Position numbers and translations under genes: made by a program | Assembly (NCBI GenBank): GCA_021776235.1 | Contig: JAJFGG010000014.1 | Coordinates: 35,167 to 99,166, forward strand | Direction of reading: 5' to 3' | Origin: Alphaproteobacteria bacterium | Lineage (GTDB): Bacteria > Pseudomonadota > Alphaproteobacteria > GCA-2731375 | Length of the DNA: 64,000 nt | Notes under the pieces: model-generated | Told to the model about the DNA's origin: nothing | The model's input: the letters and a program-made list of their open reading frames with translations, nothing else | Databases searched by the model: none | Shown here: positions 9,337 to 18,428 of the stretch, piece by piece | Numbering within the stretch: the stretch's first letter is position 1 | How the letters are laid out: every line of letters begins with the position of its first letter

Positions 9337-9801
9337 ATGACCAAGATCAAATTCAACGCTGCTCGCTGGCAGACGATGTATCGCTGCATCGCCCTGCTAT
9401 TGGCGGTCTGCGTGAGCACCGCCGCCGCCGCCGCCGGCAAGACGCCGTCGGGCACGGTCTCGATCGACGAAGTGCAAATCGCCTTCATCGGCAGCGGCAA
9501 CCTTGGCGGCGGCACCCTGGCCTACGCAGGCCGGAACTATGGCTTCAAGATCGGCGGCCTCGGCATCGGCGGCGTGGGCATTTCGAAGATCAAGGCGACG
9601 GGCGAGGTATACAACCTAAACAACGTCGCGGATTTTGCCGGCCTCTACGGCCAGCTCCGGGCCGGCGTCGCCTTTTTCGATAAAAGCACCGGCGGGCTGT
9701 GGCTCGAGAACACCAGCGGCGTCGTGCTGCATTTGAACGCCGAGCGCAAGGGGCTGGCATTGTCCCTTGGCGCCGACGGCGTCGTCATAAAGATGCAATA
9801 G
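9337..9801 (+). CDS. DUF1134-like periplasmic protein (EipA-type)
   Basis: 154 residues from ATG 9337 with AGGAAGGA upstream. Signal peptide at about 14-34 (MYRCIALLLAVCVSTAAAAA). The mature part is glycine-rich beta: FIGSGNLGGGTLAYAGRNY, IGGLGIGGVGISKIKATGEV, and GLWLENTSGVVLHL to GLALSLGADGVVIKM. These match my memory of the alphaproteobacterial DUF1134 family, which includes the Brucella envelope-integrity protein EipA. Family assignment is by eye; a generic Ysc84-like lipid-binding fold is the alternative. Monocistronic, 135 bp upstream of the carboxylase. Confidence 0.7.
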   Translation: MTKIKFNAARWQTMYRCIALLLAVCVSTAAAAAGKTPSGTVSIDEVQIAFIGSGNLGGGTLAYAGRNYGFKIGGLGIGGVGISKIKATGEVYNLNNVADFAGLYGQLRAGVAFFDKSTGGLWLENTSGVVLHLNAERKGLALSLGADGVVIKMQ

Positions 9802-9936
9802 CAAAGCCGGGGCCGTGTTCGTCGGCGAACCCGGCCATTATCGGCTGTGATTTTGGCCGAGCAACCAGCGTGCAAGGCAGGCATAAGGCGATGCGCCCTA
9901 TGACGCAACGGTATGATGCAATGGAGGTAGGCGCCG

Positions 9937-11496
9937 ATGTCCTGGCAAGCGGAACTGGATGAACTGAAACGGCGCGAGGCGTTGGCGGAAAAGCTGGGCG
10001 GCGAAATGCGTGTCCGGCGGCAGAAGGACGGCGGCCGCTACACCATTCGCGAGCGCATCGAACTGCTGGCCGATGCCGGTTCCTTTCACGAACTGGGAAA
10101 AATCGCCGGCATGGCCGAATATGACGGCAACAACGACCTGGCGGATTTCGTGCCCTCCAACTTTGTCTTCGGCCGGGCCCGTCTGAACGGCCGGCAGGTG
10201 GTGATCAGCGGCGATGACTTCACGGTCCGCGGCGGCTCGGCCGACGCCACCATCAAGGAAAAGCACCTGTCCGCGGAAGCCATGGCGAATGCCCTGCACC
10301 TGCCCCTGGTCCGTCTGGTGGAAGGCTCGGGGGGCGGCGGCTCTGTCAAGACCATCGAGACCACGGGCCGGGCCAATGTGCCCGGCGTGGTGGGCTGGGA
10401 CATGGTGGTGGCGAACATGGGCCTGGTGCCGCGGGTCGCCCTGGGCCTGGGTTCGGTCGCCGGGCTGGGCGCGGCGCATCTGGCGGCCTCGCACTATTCC
10501 GTCATGCTCAAGGACAAATCGGCGATGTTCGTCGCCGGCCCGCCCGTGGTCGAGCGCATCGGCCAGAAACTGACCAAGAACGAGCTGGGCGGCTACAAGA
10601 TCCAGCTGCGCGCCGGCGCCGTCGATCATGCGGTCGACACGGAAGAGGAGGCCTTTGCATGCGCCCGGCGGTTCCTCTCCTACCTGCCTCAGTCGATCCA
10701 CGAACTGCCGCCCAGAAGTATCCCGGACGGGGGCCAGGCTGACGACCCGAAGCGCCGGGTCGATTGGCTGATCGACGCCGTGCCCCGGGACATTCGCAAG
10801 ATCTATAAGATGCGCCCCATTGTCGAGGCGCTGGTGGATCAGGGCTCGTTCTTCGAAATGGGCCGGGCCTACGGTAAATCGGTGATCACCGGGCTGGCCC
10901 GGCTGGATGGCTGGCCGGTCGCCTGCATGGCCTCGGATCCCTATTCCTATGGCGGCTGCTGGACGGCGGATACCTGCCGCAAGGTCACCAAGTTCGTCGA
11001 TCTGGCGGAAACCTTCCATTTACCCATTGTCAATCTGTCCGATTGCCCGGGTTTTCAGGTCGGCCTGGAGGCCGAGGAAAGCGGCGTCATCAAGGAAGGC
11101 GTGCGGGCCATGAGCGCGATCTGGCAGACCACGGTGCCCTGGTGCACGATCATTATCCGCAATGTCTTTGGCGTTGCCGGCGCCGCGCATACCGTGGGCG
11201 GTCGCTTTACCACGCGCTATGCCTGGCCGTCGGGGCGCTGGGGCTCTCTGCCCCTGGAAGGCGGCATCGAGGCCGCCTACAGCGCCGATATCGCCGCCGC
11301 GGACGACCCCGACGCCAAGCTGGCCGAGATCACCGAGCGCCTGGAAAAGCTGCGTTCGCCGTTCCGTTCGGCGGAGGCCTTCTGGATCGAGGAAATCATC
11401 GATCCCCGGGACACCCGGGCCCTGCTGTGCGATTTCGCCAACACCGCCGCGCCCCTGCGCACCACCGGCCCCTCTAGCCACGCCATGCGGCCCTAA
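9937..11496 (+). CDS. Acyl-CoA carboxylase carboxyltransferase subunit
   Basis: 519 residues, the usual length of beta subunits of biotin-dependent propionyl-/methylcrotonyl-/geranyl-CoA carboxylases. It transfers carboxyl from biotin to an acyl-CoA. The N-terminal crotonase-like half contains GSGGGGSVKTIE and GLGSVAGLGAAHLAASHYSVM; the C-terminal half contains CPGFQVGLEAEESGVIKEG and IIIRNVFGVAGAAH, which form the CoA and biotin pockets. GGAGG precedes the ATG. No biotin carboxylase/BCCP subunit is adjacent, so its partner is elsewhere and the acyl substrate cannot be assigned. Its stop overlaps the convergent porin gene by three bases. Confidence 0.88.
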   Translation: MSWQAELDELKRREALAEKLGGEMRVRRQKDGGRYTIRERIELLADAGSFHELGKIAGMAEYDGNNDLADFVPSNFVFGRARLNGRQVVISGDDFTVRGGSADATIKEKHLSAEAMANALHLPLVRLVEGSGGGGSVKTIETTGRANVPGVVGWDMVVANMGLVPRVALGLGSVAGLGAAHLAASHYSVMLKDKSAMFVAGPPVVERIGQKLTKNELGGYKIQLRAGAVDHAVDTEEEAFACARRFLSYLPQSIHELPPRSIPDGGQADDPKRRVDWLIDAVPRDIRKIYKMRPIVEALVDQGSFFEMGRAYGKSVITGLARLDGWPVACMASDPYSYGGCWTADTCRKVTKFVDLAETFHLPIVNLSDCPGFQVGLEAEESGVIKEGVRAMSAIWQTTVPWCTIIIRNVFGVAGAAHTVGGRFTTRYAWPSGRWGSLPLEGGIEAAYSADIAAADDPDAKLAEITERLEKLRSPFRSAEAFWIEEIIDPRDTRALLCDFANTAAPLRTTGPSSHAMRP

Positions 11497-12737
11497 AAAC
11501 GCCGGGCATAGTTCAGGATCAGGCGGTTTTCATTGGAATCAAACGTTTCGGTGGATTTGACATAGGCATTTATCCAAGCAAACGAGAGGTTCTTGATTGA
11601 TGGCGGGCGATATCTTAGGACGATATCGCGCTCCCACTCGCTGCCGTCGCGCCCGTCATTTCGGTCAATGTTGTCGCCCGAGATGTAGCGGCTCATAACG
11701 CTCAAACCGTCAAGCATGTCCTTCAGATCGTAGTCAAGGCGAACCAGCCAAGAGACCTCTCCGCCACGGTCGAAATCCAGCCGGGTCACGCTGTGCCAGG
11801 TCGCGTACGAATTGTCATCATTGACACCTCCATCCCAGGAAACCTGGTGTGAATTGCCACCGACCTTCTGTCCGCCGAACGCCAGTTTGGCGTTGCCACT
11901 GCGCAACTGAAGGGTAACGCTTGAAAGGATCGAGTCATGGTCCGGGCCAACATTGTCCAGAGCGCCGGCGCCATCAGTCCAGCCAAAATACTGATAGGCA
12001 TCAAGCAACAGACTTGCATCATCAGCCAGTTTCCACGGCAATCTGGCATTCAGATACGCCCGGTTCAAAACGTTGTCCGCGTGCCCGGCGGAGGCCTCTA
12101 TAAAGAGGCCGTTGGCAAAGGTATGCCTGGCGCCGGCGATGTAGACGACGAACTCATCACCTGTATTGTCCCTATAGTGTCCAAAACCGTCATCCGCCTT
12201 CCGCGAACCCCTGTCGGTCGCCAGCCCATAAATGGTCGTGCCGGCGAGTTCGAGGGAAAGATCGGCCGCCTGAGTGGTCGCTGGCAGCGCGCGGGTCGTA
12301 CTATCCCTTTTCAGGCCACGCGAGAGCTGCATGCGGCCGATCCTGAATTGACCGGCATTGGGCAACTTGAAAGCCAAATTGACTTCGCCGAATTTTGCAT
12401 AGGAATTCTGACTGCCGTCGAGATCATCCCTGAGCAGGCCCGTACCGCCTTTGCCATTCTCGCCGTCCAGCTTCAAACTACCGAACAAACCGAGATTAAG
12501 TTTTACGAGGTCATGCCAATAGGGCGACTGATAGTTAAGCTTCAGGGTCTGCGCCAAGGCTTCGGAATCGGGATTATCCTGCTTTTTGTCACGATTAAAA
12601 TAGAACGTCTTTAGTTCCAGGTTGAATTCGCCAATATCCTGAGCGGACGCTGTCGGGGCGACCAAGACGGCGATGAACATGTAAAGACAAAACGATCTGC
12701 CGGTGTCAGAAAAAGAATCTCTAAAAGTCTCAAACAT
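11493..12737 (-). CDS. OprD-family-like outer membrane porin
   Basis: About 414 residues. I take ATG 12737; a TTG four codons upstream is possible. A signal sequence (FCLYMFIAVLVAPTASAQ) is followed by alternating amphipathic strands with acidic turns (FYFNRDKKQDNPDSEA, LNYQSPYWHDLVKLNLGLFG, FRIGRMQLSRG) and a terminal aromatic residue (NYARRF), the outer-membrane insertion signal. This pattern resembles OprD porins, which admit small organic molecules such as basic amino acids or aromatic acids. Substrate not predictable. Convergent with the carboxylase gene. Confidence 0.75.
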   Translation of the reverse strand: MFETFRDSFSDTGRSFCLYMFIAVLVAPTASAQDIGEFNLELKTFYFNRDKKQDNPDSEALAQTLKLNYQSPYWHDLVKLNLGLFGSLKLDGENGKGGTGLLRDDLDGSQNSYAKFGEVNLAFKLPNAGQFRIGRMQLSRGLKRDSTTRALPATTQAADLSLELAGTTIYGLATDRGSRKADDGFGHYRDNTGDEFVVYIAGARHTFANGLFIEASAGHADNVLNRAYLNARLPWKLADDASLLLDAYQYFGWTDGAGALDNVGPDHDSILSSVTLQLRSGNAKLAFGGQKVGGNSHQVSWDGGVNDDNSYATWHSVTRLDFDRGGEVSWLVRLDYDLKDMLDGLSVMSRYISGDNIDRNDGRDGSEWERDIVLRYRPPSIKNLSFAWINAYVKSTETFDSNENRLILNYARRF

Positions 12738-12865
12738 TTCCGTCCACAATCCGCGCCACGCAAGGCCCGTTTCTATACCAGAATGCTGTGTTCAACACAC
12801 AGTTCAAGACGCGACGTCTGGCGCGCAACGGCATTTGTCGCCATTGACAGGTTGCCACACCGCCG

Positions 12866-13561
12866 TCACGACGCAGGCGCCCGGGGGACGGCGCCATAGC
12901 GTCGCTGCAGCTCGGTGATGACGTTTTCCAGTGGTTCCACATCTGCCATTTTCATATCCATATCAAAGAGATTGGCGCGATGGGCGGTCTGACTACGGTC
13001 GCCGACCGCCTCTTCGGCGACGATAACGCGAAAATTGTGGGAAAAGGCGTCGTTGGCCGCCGCGCGGACACAGCCGCTGGTGGAAATGCCGCAGATCACG
13101 ATGGTATCGATATGGTCATAGCGGAGGAAGGATTCGAGCGGTGTTTGGAAAAAACAGGACGCCTTGTTTTTGTACACGACGACGTCCTGCTCGCGTGGCG
13201 CGTAGGCATCCGGCCATTGATCGGCTCTGGGCTCGCGGCTGTAGATCACATCGCCTGCGATACCCAGTTTCTCGTTCCACATGCCCCGGCGGACCGGGTG
13301 GCTGCGGTCATCCCGCCGGCTGTAATAAATCGGCAGGTCCAGGCTGCGGAATACCGCGACCAGCCGGGTGATGTTTTCAACCAACGCCGGATCACCGTCG
13401 CCGCATTGTGGGTAGGCGGGATCGACGAACATATAGGTGGTATCGATATTGAGTAGCGCGGCCCGTTTGCCGAAGCCAATGCTCTCGCCGAATTTGCCTT
13501 TCGCGTATGTCGCCAACTCTTCAGGCGGCAGAAAGTCCGACCATTTATCCAGTTTGTTCAT
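12866..13561 (-). CDS. Isochorismatase-family cysteine hydrolase
   Basis: 231 residues with the Asp-Lys-Cys triad of the family: Asp40 in LLNIDTTYMF, a Lys in VVVYKNKASCFFQT (133 most likely) and Cys164 in ICGISTSGCVRAAANDA. The long N terminus and TSGCVR context resemble N-carbamoylsarcosine amidohydrolases and related amidases more than true isochorismatases. Cytoplasmic; probably hydrolyses a small amide or carbamoyl substrate. It lies 45 bp downstream of a hypothetical gene on the same strand. Confidence 0.85.
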   Translation of the reverse strand: MNKLDKWSDFLPPEELATYAKGKFGESIGFGKRAALLNIDTTYMFVDPAYPQCGDGDPALVENITRLVAVFRSLDLPIYYSRRDDRSHPVRRGMWNEKLGIAGDVIYSREPRADQWPDAYAPREQDVVVYKNKASCFFQTPLESFLRYDHIDTIVICGISTSGCVRAAANDAFSHNFRVIVAEEAVGDRSQTAHRANLFDMDMKMADVEPLENVITELQRRYGAVPRAPAS

Positions 13562-13606
13562 AATGTTCCATACTCCCCATATTGGCGCTGGTCGAAACGA
13601 AGCGGC

Positions 13607-14197
13607 TCACTGCCGCTGCAATATATAGTTCATCTGCTCCTTGCACGACGGCTGAAGATCTTCGTAATCAATCTCATTGATCAAGTGCCTGGCGTAATGC
13701 CCAAAGCAACTGTATCGGTCACTATCGTGCTTGTCGGCGAGTTCTAGGAAGGGACGGATTTCCGCAGCATCGACGCCCAGAGCAATTAAATAGATTGCCG
13801 CGATCAAGGCCGCGCTTTCTTTGTCGTCGCCGGACAGCTTGTCACTTTGAATGAGCTCGTTCATGAAGCGAATGAGCTCCGGGCCGAAGGTTTTCAAGCC
13901 CGCGCGCCTTTTCTGCTCGTGCTTGGCGGCCAGGTCGAGTTTTTTCAGTTGCAGTTCAACTTGGTTGATCTCCTCCGACGACGCGTCGAGCCGATAGGCC
14001 TGGTAGGTTGCCAGCAGCCCAAGCGCCACAACAACAATGCCGAGGCATTTTTGCAAGAGCGTCAGGCCGGAGCGTTGTTCCTTGAGCGCCTGGCGCTTGA
14101 GTTCGATTTCCAGTCGCGCCTGCTCCGCCGCGGAAGCACGCGATACGTTATCGTCTGGGCGCCCGTCGCCTGGCCGCCCTGGATTTTCTTCGCTCAC
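13607..14197 (-). CDS. Hypothetical single-pass membrane protein
   Basis: 196 residues from GTG 14197 with GGAGG six bases upstream. A polar, charged N terminus (about 45 residues) precedes one membrane helix (CLGIVVVALGLLATYQAY). A coiled-coil-like stretch follows (ASSEEINQVELQLKKLDLAA), then a helical domain with three cysteines near the end. No family recognised. It may be transcribed with the hydrolase gene 45 bp downstream. Confidence 0.65.
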   Translation of the reverse strand: MSEENPGRPGDGRPDDNVSRASAAEQARLEIELKRQALKEQRSGLTLLQKCLGIVVVALGLLATYQAYRLDASSEEINQVELQLKKLDLAAKHEQKRRAGLKTFGPELIRFMNELIQSDKLSGDDKESAALIAAIYLIALGVDAAEIRPFLELADKHDSDRYSCFGHYARHLINEIDYEDLQPSCKEQMNYILQRQ

Positions 14198-14509
14198 TAC
14201 ATCCTCCCATTTGCCGTTGAATCAGACGCGACAATCATTTGAACCAACGTTTTTCGAACCATCCCTGAAACCATCACGACGCTATCATCATTGCGCCGCG
14301 AAGCGTCGAATAATGGTAAGTGCACTGTTTTGCGCAGGAATGGCCGTAGCCGTTGGTTCACGAGGCTGTCACCCCCCATCAGCCCCGTGGCCTGGGCACA
14401 GCCGTGCGGGTTCAAAGGCGGGGCCGGGATTTCCGAACGCAAACGATCCGCGGCGGCAATTGCCTGAAACCGGTCTAAAGTCACCCGGGCAAACTGAAAG
14501 GAGGCGGCG
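14198..14509. other. 312-bp divergent intergenic region
   Basis: Lies between the 13607-14197 gene and the disrupted VOC gene. I see no gene, repeat or convincing promoter apart from an AAAGGAGGCGG ribosome site just before ATG 14510. Confidence 0.5.
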
Positions 14510-15074
14510 ATGACGGAGACGCAAGCGCCCCGGCCGACACTGAAACTGGGGCATATGGTCCTCAAGATGCGGGATCTGGAAAAGGTCAAGGGATTCTACC
14601 GCGATATTTTAGGCCTGAAGATCACCGAAGAGCGGGAAGACTTCGGGGTCTTCTTTCGTTTTCGGGATTACCATCACGACATTGCTGTTTTCAAAGTCGC
14701 CGACAATGCCCTGGCGCCGGAGCATAACCAGGTCGGCCTGTCCCATCTGGCCCTGGTCACCGACGACCTGGAGGCGGTCAAGGCCATGTACCGGCGCCTA
14801 GATCAAACAGCGCAAAATTGGAATCATTTTTGCGCTGATAATTTGATCTATTTCTAAGAGTTAGAGCAACTTATTTGCATTCAAATGAACGCAGGTTGCT
14901 CTAGAAGCGCACGGCGTTCCCATCGTCAGAACCGTAGATCACGGCGTTACCAAAAGCGTCTACTTCAAGGATCCGGATGGCAACGAGCTCGAGATCTATT
15001 GCGATGTCCCGGAAAGGCCTTGGCGGGAGGTCGACACCATAATCAAGGCCGACCACATCGACCTTGACCCCTGA
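14510..15074 (+). pseudogene. VOC-family (glyoxalase/dioxygenase superfamily) protein, disrupted by insertion
   Basis: The frame from ATG 14510 reads well to codon 97 (KLGHMVLKMRDLEKVKGFYR to AVKAMYRRL) and then runs into inserted DNA and stops at 14857. Removing one copy of CTAG plus the 99 bases after it rejoins the frame exactly. It then continues EAHGVPIVRTVDHGVTKSVY, FKDPDGNELEIYCDVPERPW and ends at TGA 15074, giving a 153-residue intact ancestor. Candidate metal ligands of the vicinal-oxygen-chelate fold are His in GHMVL, His in LSHLAL and Glu in ELEIYCD. The last lies after the insertion, so the truncated product should be inactive. Confidence 0.88.
14798..14904. mobile_element. MITE-like insertion, 103 bp, with 4-bp CTAG target duplication
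   Basis: CTAG at 14798-14801 and again at 14901-14904 flank the insert. It consists of two hairpins. In the first, AGATCAAACAGCGCAAAA at 14800-14817 pairs with TTTTGCGCTG at 14828-14837 and TTTGATCT at 14842-14849. In the second, TAGAGCAAC at 14862-14870 pairs with GTTGCTCTA at 14895-14903, with an inner ATTTG/CAAAT pair. No coding capacity. It is AT-rich against the host gene. Precise excision restores the VOC reading frame, which fixes its limits. Confidence 0.85.
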
Positions 15075-15300
15075 ACGTAGGGCCGTCCAACGGCGCGGAA
15101 ACCTATCTGGTGGCTTCAGGTTTTAAGTGCAAGTTTTGAAGTCAACTCTTGCATTGTGAATATGCAATGCCGCGAAAGATACCGCTCAAGTTTCATTATT
15201 CACAACGCAAGACCTGCCCCTTGCGCCGTGCATTCCATCCTCATTCCCTTACCGTCGTTCCCTACACACTCGACACATACCGCGTTTCGCCCTGCGCCGA

Positions 15301-15777
15301 TTACTTGAACGCGGCGCCTTGGCCAAGCCAGCGAAAAATACGCGGGATCATTTGATTTGATATGGCGAGGCATTGCTGGCCAACCTGGCCGGCTGTTGCC
15401 TGCACATGGATGCGATGACGAACACCGGAGAGGTTCATTTTCGTCACCCGCTTGGCGATATCGGCACCGGGATTCTCCGACAGGACCGAGGCGCAGGCCG
15501 CAACCCGAACCGGTATCAGATTGCCCTTCCGATCGCGGATTTCCACGGTCACCGGCTCACATATGACCGCCAGCTCCAGATGCGGCGGACGGATTGCATT
15601 GGATAAGTCATGCACCGGCTGAACTTGGTTGATCTTTGTTTGGATCTGCCCGGAAATGCAGGTGCGTAGTTCCTTTTCCAGCATGAGCAGATTAATCTTC
15701 GGCCGCTCAGCGGCGTGGGCAATAGCGCCCAAACACGCCATCGCGCCTGCAATCGCCAGAACTTTCAGCAGCAACAT
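15301..15777 (-). CDS. Hypothetical secreted protein
   Basis: 158 residues from ATG 15777, which opens with a good signal peptide (MLLLKVLAIAGAMACLGAIAHAAERPK) and has GGGGG six bases upstream. A start 46 codons further up would bury the signal. The mature protein (about 135 residues) has four cysteines and a basic C terminus (HRIHVQATAGQVGQQCL), suggesting a small periplasmic disulphide-bonded protein. No family recognised. Confidence 0.6.
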   Translation of the reverse strand: MLLLKVLAIAGAMACLGAIAHAAERPKINLLMLEKELRTCISGQIQTKINQVQPVHDLSNAIRPPHLELAVICEPVTVEIRDRKGNLIPVRVAACASVLSENPGADIAKRVTKMNLSGVRHRIHVQATAGQVGQQCLAISNQMIPRIFRWLGQGAAFK

Positions 15778-16093
15778 CAAAACCCCCGTCGAATCCTGAC
15801 GAAAACATATTACAATCGCTACGCCACCTCTAGCGGAAATAATCCGTGTTATGTGTGTTTGGAAGCTGGTGGGATATGCTGGAAGAGGGCCGTAGCGGCC
15901 CGAATTGCCCGGCAATCATGACAACACGGCATTCAACTTTACCGCCCGATGTTCCTGTTGGTTCACCGCCACACCACGTACTCGCCGTTAAGTTGATCTT
16001 CGCCATGAACCGGCTTATGTTGCTTTGGCACCCAGGGTATGCAACCTCTTTTTGTAGCTCCAGCCGTCATCAGATCAACGAAAGGACTGCCAC
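15778..16093. other. 316-bp divergent intergenic region
   Basis: Upstream of both the secreted hypothetical gene and the first PhyH gene. Only the ribosome site GAAAGGA (16079-16085) for the TTG at 16094 is evident. This is my best guess for the left border of the biosynthetic cluster. Confidence 0.45.
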
Positions 16094-17122
16094 TTGACCA
16101 TCCGATCCCATCCGCAAGTGAACACGGAAGCCTGGGCCGAGAAGGTTCCCATGAACCATGCACCGGACTGGCGCGATGTGACGCAGGAAGAGGTGGCCCG
16201 GCGCGGCCGGCGATGGCACCAGGACCCGTTGGATCGGCCTTGGTTCGAACGGGAGAACTCCGGCGAAGAGCTTGGCTCATGGCTGGAGCAGGGGCTGATT
16301 TCCGCGGCCGAGGAAAAGCTCTTGCGGCAGTGGATTTCCGGTGGCTACTTCGTCCTCGAGAACGCCATCATTGACACCGAGTTTGGTCTGCTCGATGAAT
16401 ATGCCCGCGACCTCGACAGCGTCTGGACGGCTGAAGAGGCGCTGCCCGGCCTGCAGCTGATGAGCGTGCGCATCGACGGCACCAAGCGGGAGCCGATGGA
16501 CCATGCCGAGCTCTTGAGCCTGCCTCTGGAAAAGCGGCTGGAGCTCCGCGATTCCCAGTCATGGCGCATCCACTACTACCAGCCGTACACCAACGCCGGT
16601 CTGCGACTTGCCAGTGCCGAGAAGCTGATGCGCATGTGTTACCTGCTGCTGGGCCAGGATCCGCTGCTGCTCAACATGACCGCCTACAAATACACCAGTA
16701 TCAGCGACCCTCATCAGGATGTCCTGTTCTATCACCTTCACCCTGCAAGCTTCTTCGTGGGTATATGGCTGGCCTGTGAGGATGTCAGCCCCGAGAGCGG
16801 CCCGCTCGAGGTCTATCCGGGAAGCCAGCAGACAGTTCCGATCTGGCCAGGCTTCGACAACTACCCACAGACCAATTACCGCACCGCACACCCCGAGGCG
16901 GGGAAGGCGCAGTTCGAGTACGTCTGCGACGCGGTCTCGAAGATGGAGTCGGTAACACTGCCGATCAAGAAGGGGGACGCCATCTTCACGCACGGACGTC
17001 TCGTCCACGGCTCCAGGGGAGTTGAAGAACGCGGCCCGAAGTCACGCTTTTCGATGGTGCTCCATTATACAATACCGGGAGCCAACAGGATCCACGAGGT
17101 CGAGGGTTCCTTCAACTATTAG
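16094..17122 (+). CDS. PhyH-type Fe(II)/2-oxoglutarate dioxygenase 1
   Basis: 342 residues, non-haem iron dioxygenase of the phytanoyl-CoA dioxygenase family, likely to hydroxylate a precursor, carrier-bound residue or finished product. Iron ligands are visible as His207-x-Asp209 in DPHQDVLF and His305 in GRLVHGS; Arg318 in KSRFSMVL would hold 2-oxoglutarate. The intact HxD argues against the related halogenases, which lack the acidic ligand. I accept TTG 16094 because GAAAGGA lies eight bases upstream and the N terminus (NTEAWAEKV, PDWRDVTQEEVARRG) aligns with both paralogues; ATG 16151 would lose it. Followed after 14 bp by a paralogue. Confidence 0.85.
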   Translation: MTIRSHPQVNTEAWAEKVPMNHAPDWRDVTQEEVARRGRRWHQDPLDRPWFERENSGEELGSWLEQGLISAAEEKLLRQWISGGYFVLENAIIDTEFGLLDEYARDLDSVWTAEEALPGLQLMSVRIDGTKREPMDHAELLSLPLEKRLELRDSQSWRIHYYQPYTNAGLRLASAEKLMRMCYLLLGQDPLLLNMTAYKYTSISDPHQDVLFYHLHPASFFVGIWLACEDVSPESGPLEVYPGSQQTVPIWPGFDNYPQTNYRTAHPEAGKAQFEYVCDAVSKMESVTLPIKKGDAIFTHGRLVHGSRGVEERGPKSRFSMVLHYTIPGANRIHEVEGSFNY

Positions 17123-17136
17123 GCAGCAGGTTCCGC

Positions 17137-18162
17137 ATGAAAATCCTACCCCCACCTGAGGTGGACACTGAAGGCTGGGCTGACGAGGTGCACCAGCACC
17201 AGCCGCCGGACTGGAGTGGCGTCTCGCCCGAAGAAGTCGCCCGGCGCGGCCAGCCGTGGAATCAGGATCCATCCCAGCGGCCCTGGTTCGATCAGGACGG
17301 AGCCGCGCAGTCGATCAACTCGCAGCTGACGCAGAAGCTCATCTCGGCGGATGAGGCACGGTTGATGACACAGTGGGTGCGGGACGGTTACTTCGTCCTC
17401 GAGAATGCCATCGACCCCTCGCAGTTCGATTTGCTCGATGCGTATGCCCGGGAGCTCGATGGGCTCTGGGTCAGTACGGACGAACCCTTGAACATGCAGT
17501 TCAGCGGTGTGCGCGTCAATGGCGTACGGCGGGGGCCGGTCGATCACGCCGAGCTGCTGAGCTGGCCGCTGGAGCTACGCCTCAAGTGCCGTGACACCCA
17601 AAGTTGGCGCATTCATTACTATCAATCGTACACGCAGACCGGCCGCGAGCTCGCCCACGCAGACCGGCTAATGCGGATGTGCAATCTGTTGCTGAAGCAA
17701 TATCCCGCCCTGCTCAACTTGACCGCGTTCAAATACAGCAGCGAGGTTGGTCATCACCAGGACCTGATGTTCTACCATGTCCATCCTGCCAATCACATGG
17801 TGGGCGTGTGGCTGGCGTGCGAGGATGTCCAACCCGAAGCAGGCCCCCTCGCGGTTTACCCGGGCAGCCACAGAATCCCCATCTGGCCCGGCTTCTCGAA
17901 CTATCCACAGACGAGCTATCGAACCTGCCACCGCCAGGGGCATATCGATTTCGAGAACTACCTGATCGATTCGGTCTCGGAAGACAATCGGCTGCGGATG
18001 CCGATCAAGAAGGGCGACGCAGTCTTCCTGAACGGACTTTGCGTCCACGGCGCAGACAAGGCCCAGGCACGTGGCGAGTTGACCCGCTTCTCCATTGTCT
18101 TTCACTACACCATCCCCGGGGCGGACAAGAGGCTCGAAATCGAGGGCCCTTTCAACTACTGA
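17137..18162 (+). CDS. PhyH-type Fe(II)/2-oxoglutarate dioxygenase 2
   Basis: 341 residues, clear paralogue of the preceding gene over its whole length (shared PPDWSGVSPEEVARRG-type N terminus, WRIHYYQSYT, YPGSHRIPIWPGFSNYPQT, and ending with GPFNY). Metal ligands sit in GHHQDLMFYHVHP (HxD) and CVHGAD; the co-substrate Arg is in LTRFSIVFHY. The two genes form an operon. Both are probably tailoring oxygenases of the adjacent cluster, although they are convergent with NRPS1. Substrates unknown. Confidence 0.85.
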   Translation: MKILPPPEVDTEGWADEVHQHQPPDWSGVSPEEVARRGQPWNQDPSQRPWFDQDGAAQSINSQLTQKLISADEARLMTQWVRDGYFVLENAIDPSQFDLLDAYARELDGLWVSTDEPLNMQFSGVRVNGVRRGPVDHAELLSWPLELRLKCRDTQSWRIHYYQSYTQTGRELAHADRLMRMCNLLLKQYPALLNLTAFKYSSEVGHHQDLMFYHVHPANHMVGVWLACEDVQPEAGPLAVYPGSHRIPIWPGFSNYPQTSYRTCHRQGHIDFENYLIDSVSEDNRLRMPIKKGDAVFLNGLCVHGADKAQARGELTRFSIVFHYTIPGADKRLEIEGPFNY

Positions 18163-18314
18163 AGCGGGCGCGCGGGTTTGGTGCCCGCGAGGCGTTCCTG
18201 GTCGAGCCCGGCGCGGAGGACATCGCCCGCCCGCCCGCCGAACCTTGGTGTTATGTCAGCGCTCGTTAGTATTAGACCGAATGCGATTTCAAATTACGCA
18301 ATCCAGGCCGCGAC

Positions 18315-18378
18315 GGCGGCCCGGCGCTAATGCGCCGCCGCCCCTGAAGCTCTTGCGGAGCGGTGCGCCATGGCGCAC
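18315..18378. terminator. Strong GC hairpins between convergent genes
   Basis: GGCGGC-CC-GGCGC at 18315-18327 pairs across TAAT with GCGCC-GCCGCC at 18332-18342. A second perfect 16-base palindrome (GTGCGCCATGGCGCAC) lies at 18363-18378. They sit in the 266-bp gap between the ends of the second PhyH gene and NRPS1. There is no T-tract, so intrinsic termination is uncertain. Confidence 0.45.
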
Positions 18379-18428
18379 GAGCGTGAGCGACAATAGCTAG
18401 AAATGAACCGATGAATATCGAAACTGCT

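Noticed and set aside
16094..18162. PhyH-like genes as halogenases (SyrB2 type)
   Set aside because: All three copies keep the acidic HxD/HxE-type iron ligand (HQD, HQD, HED); halogenases have Gly or Ala there.
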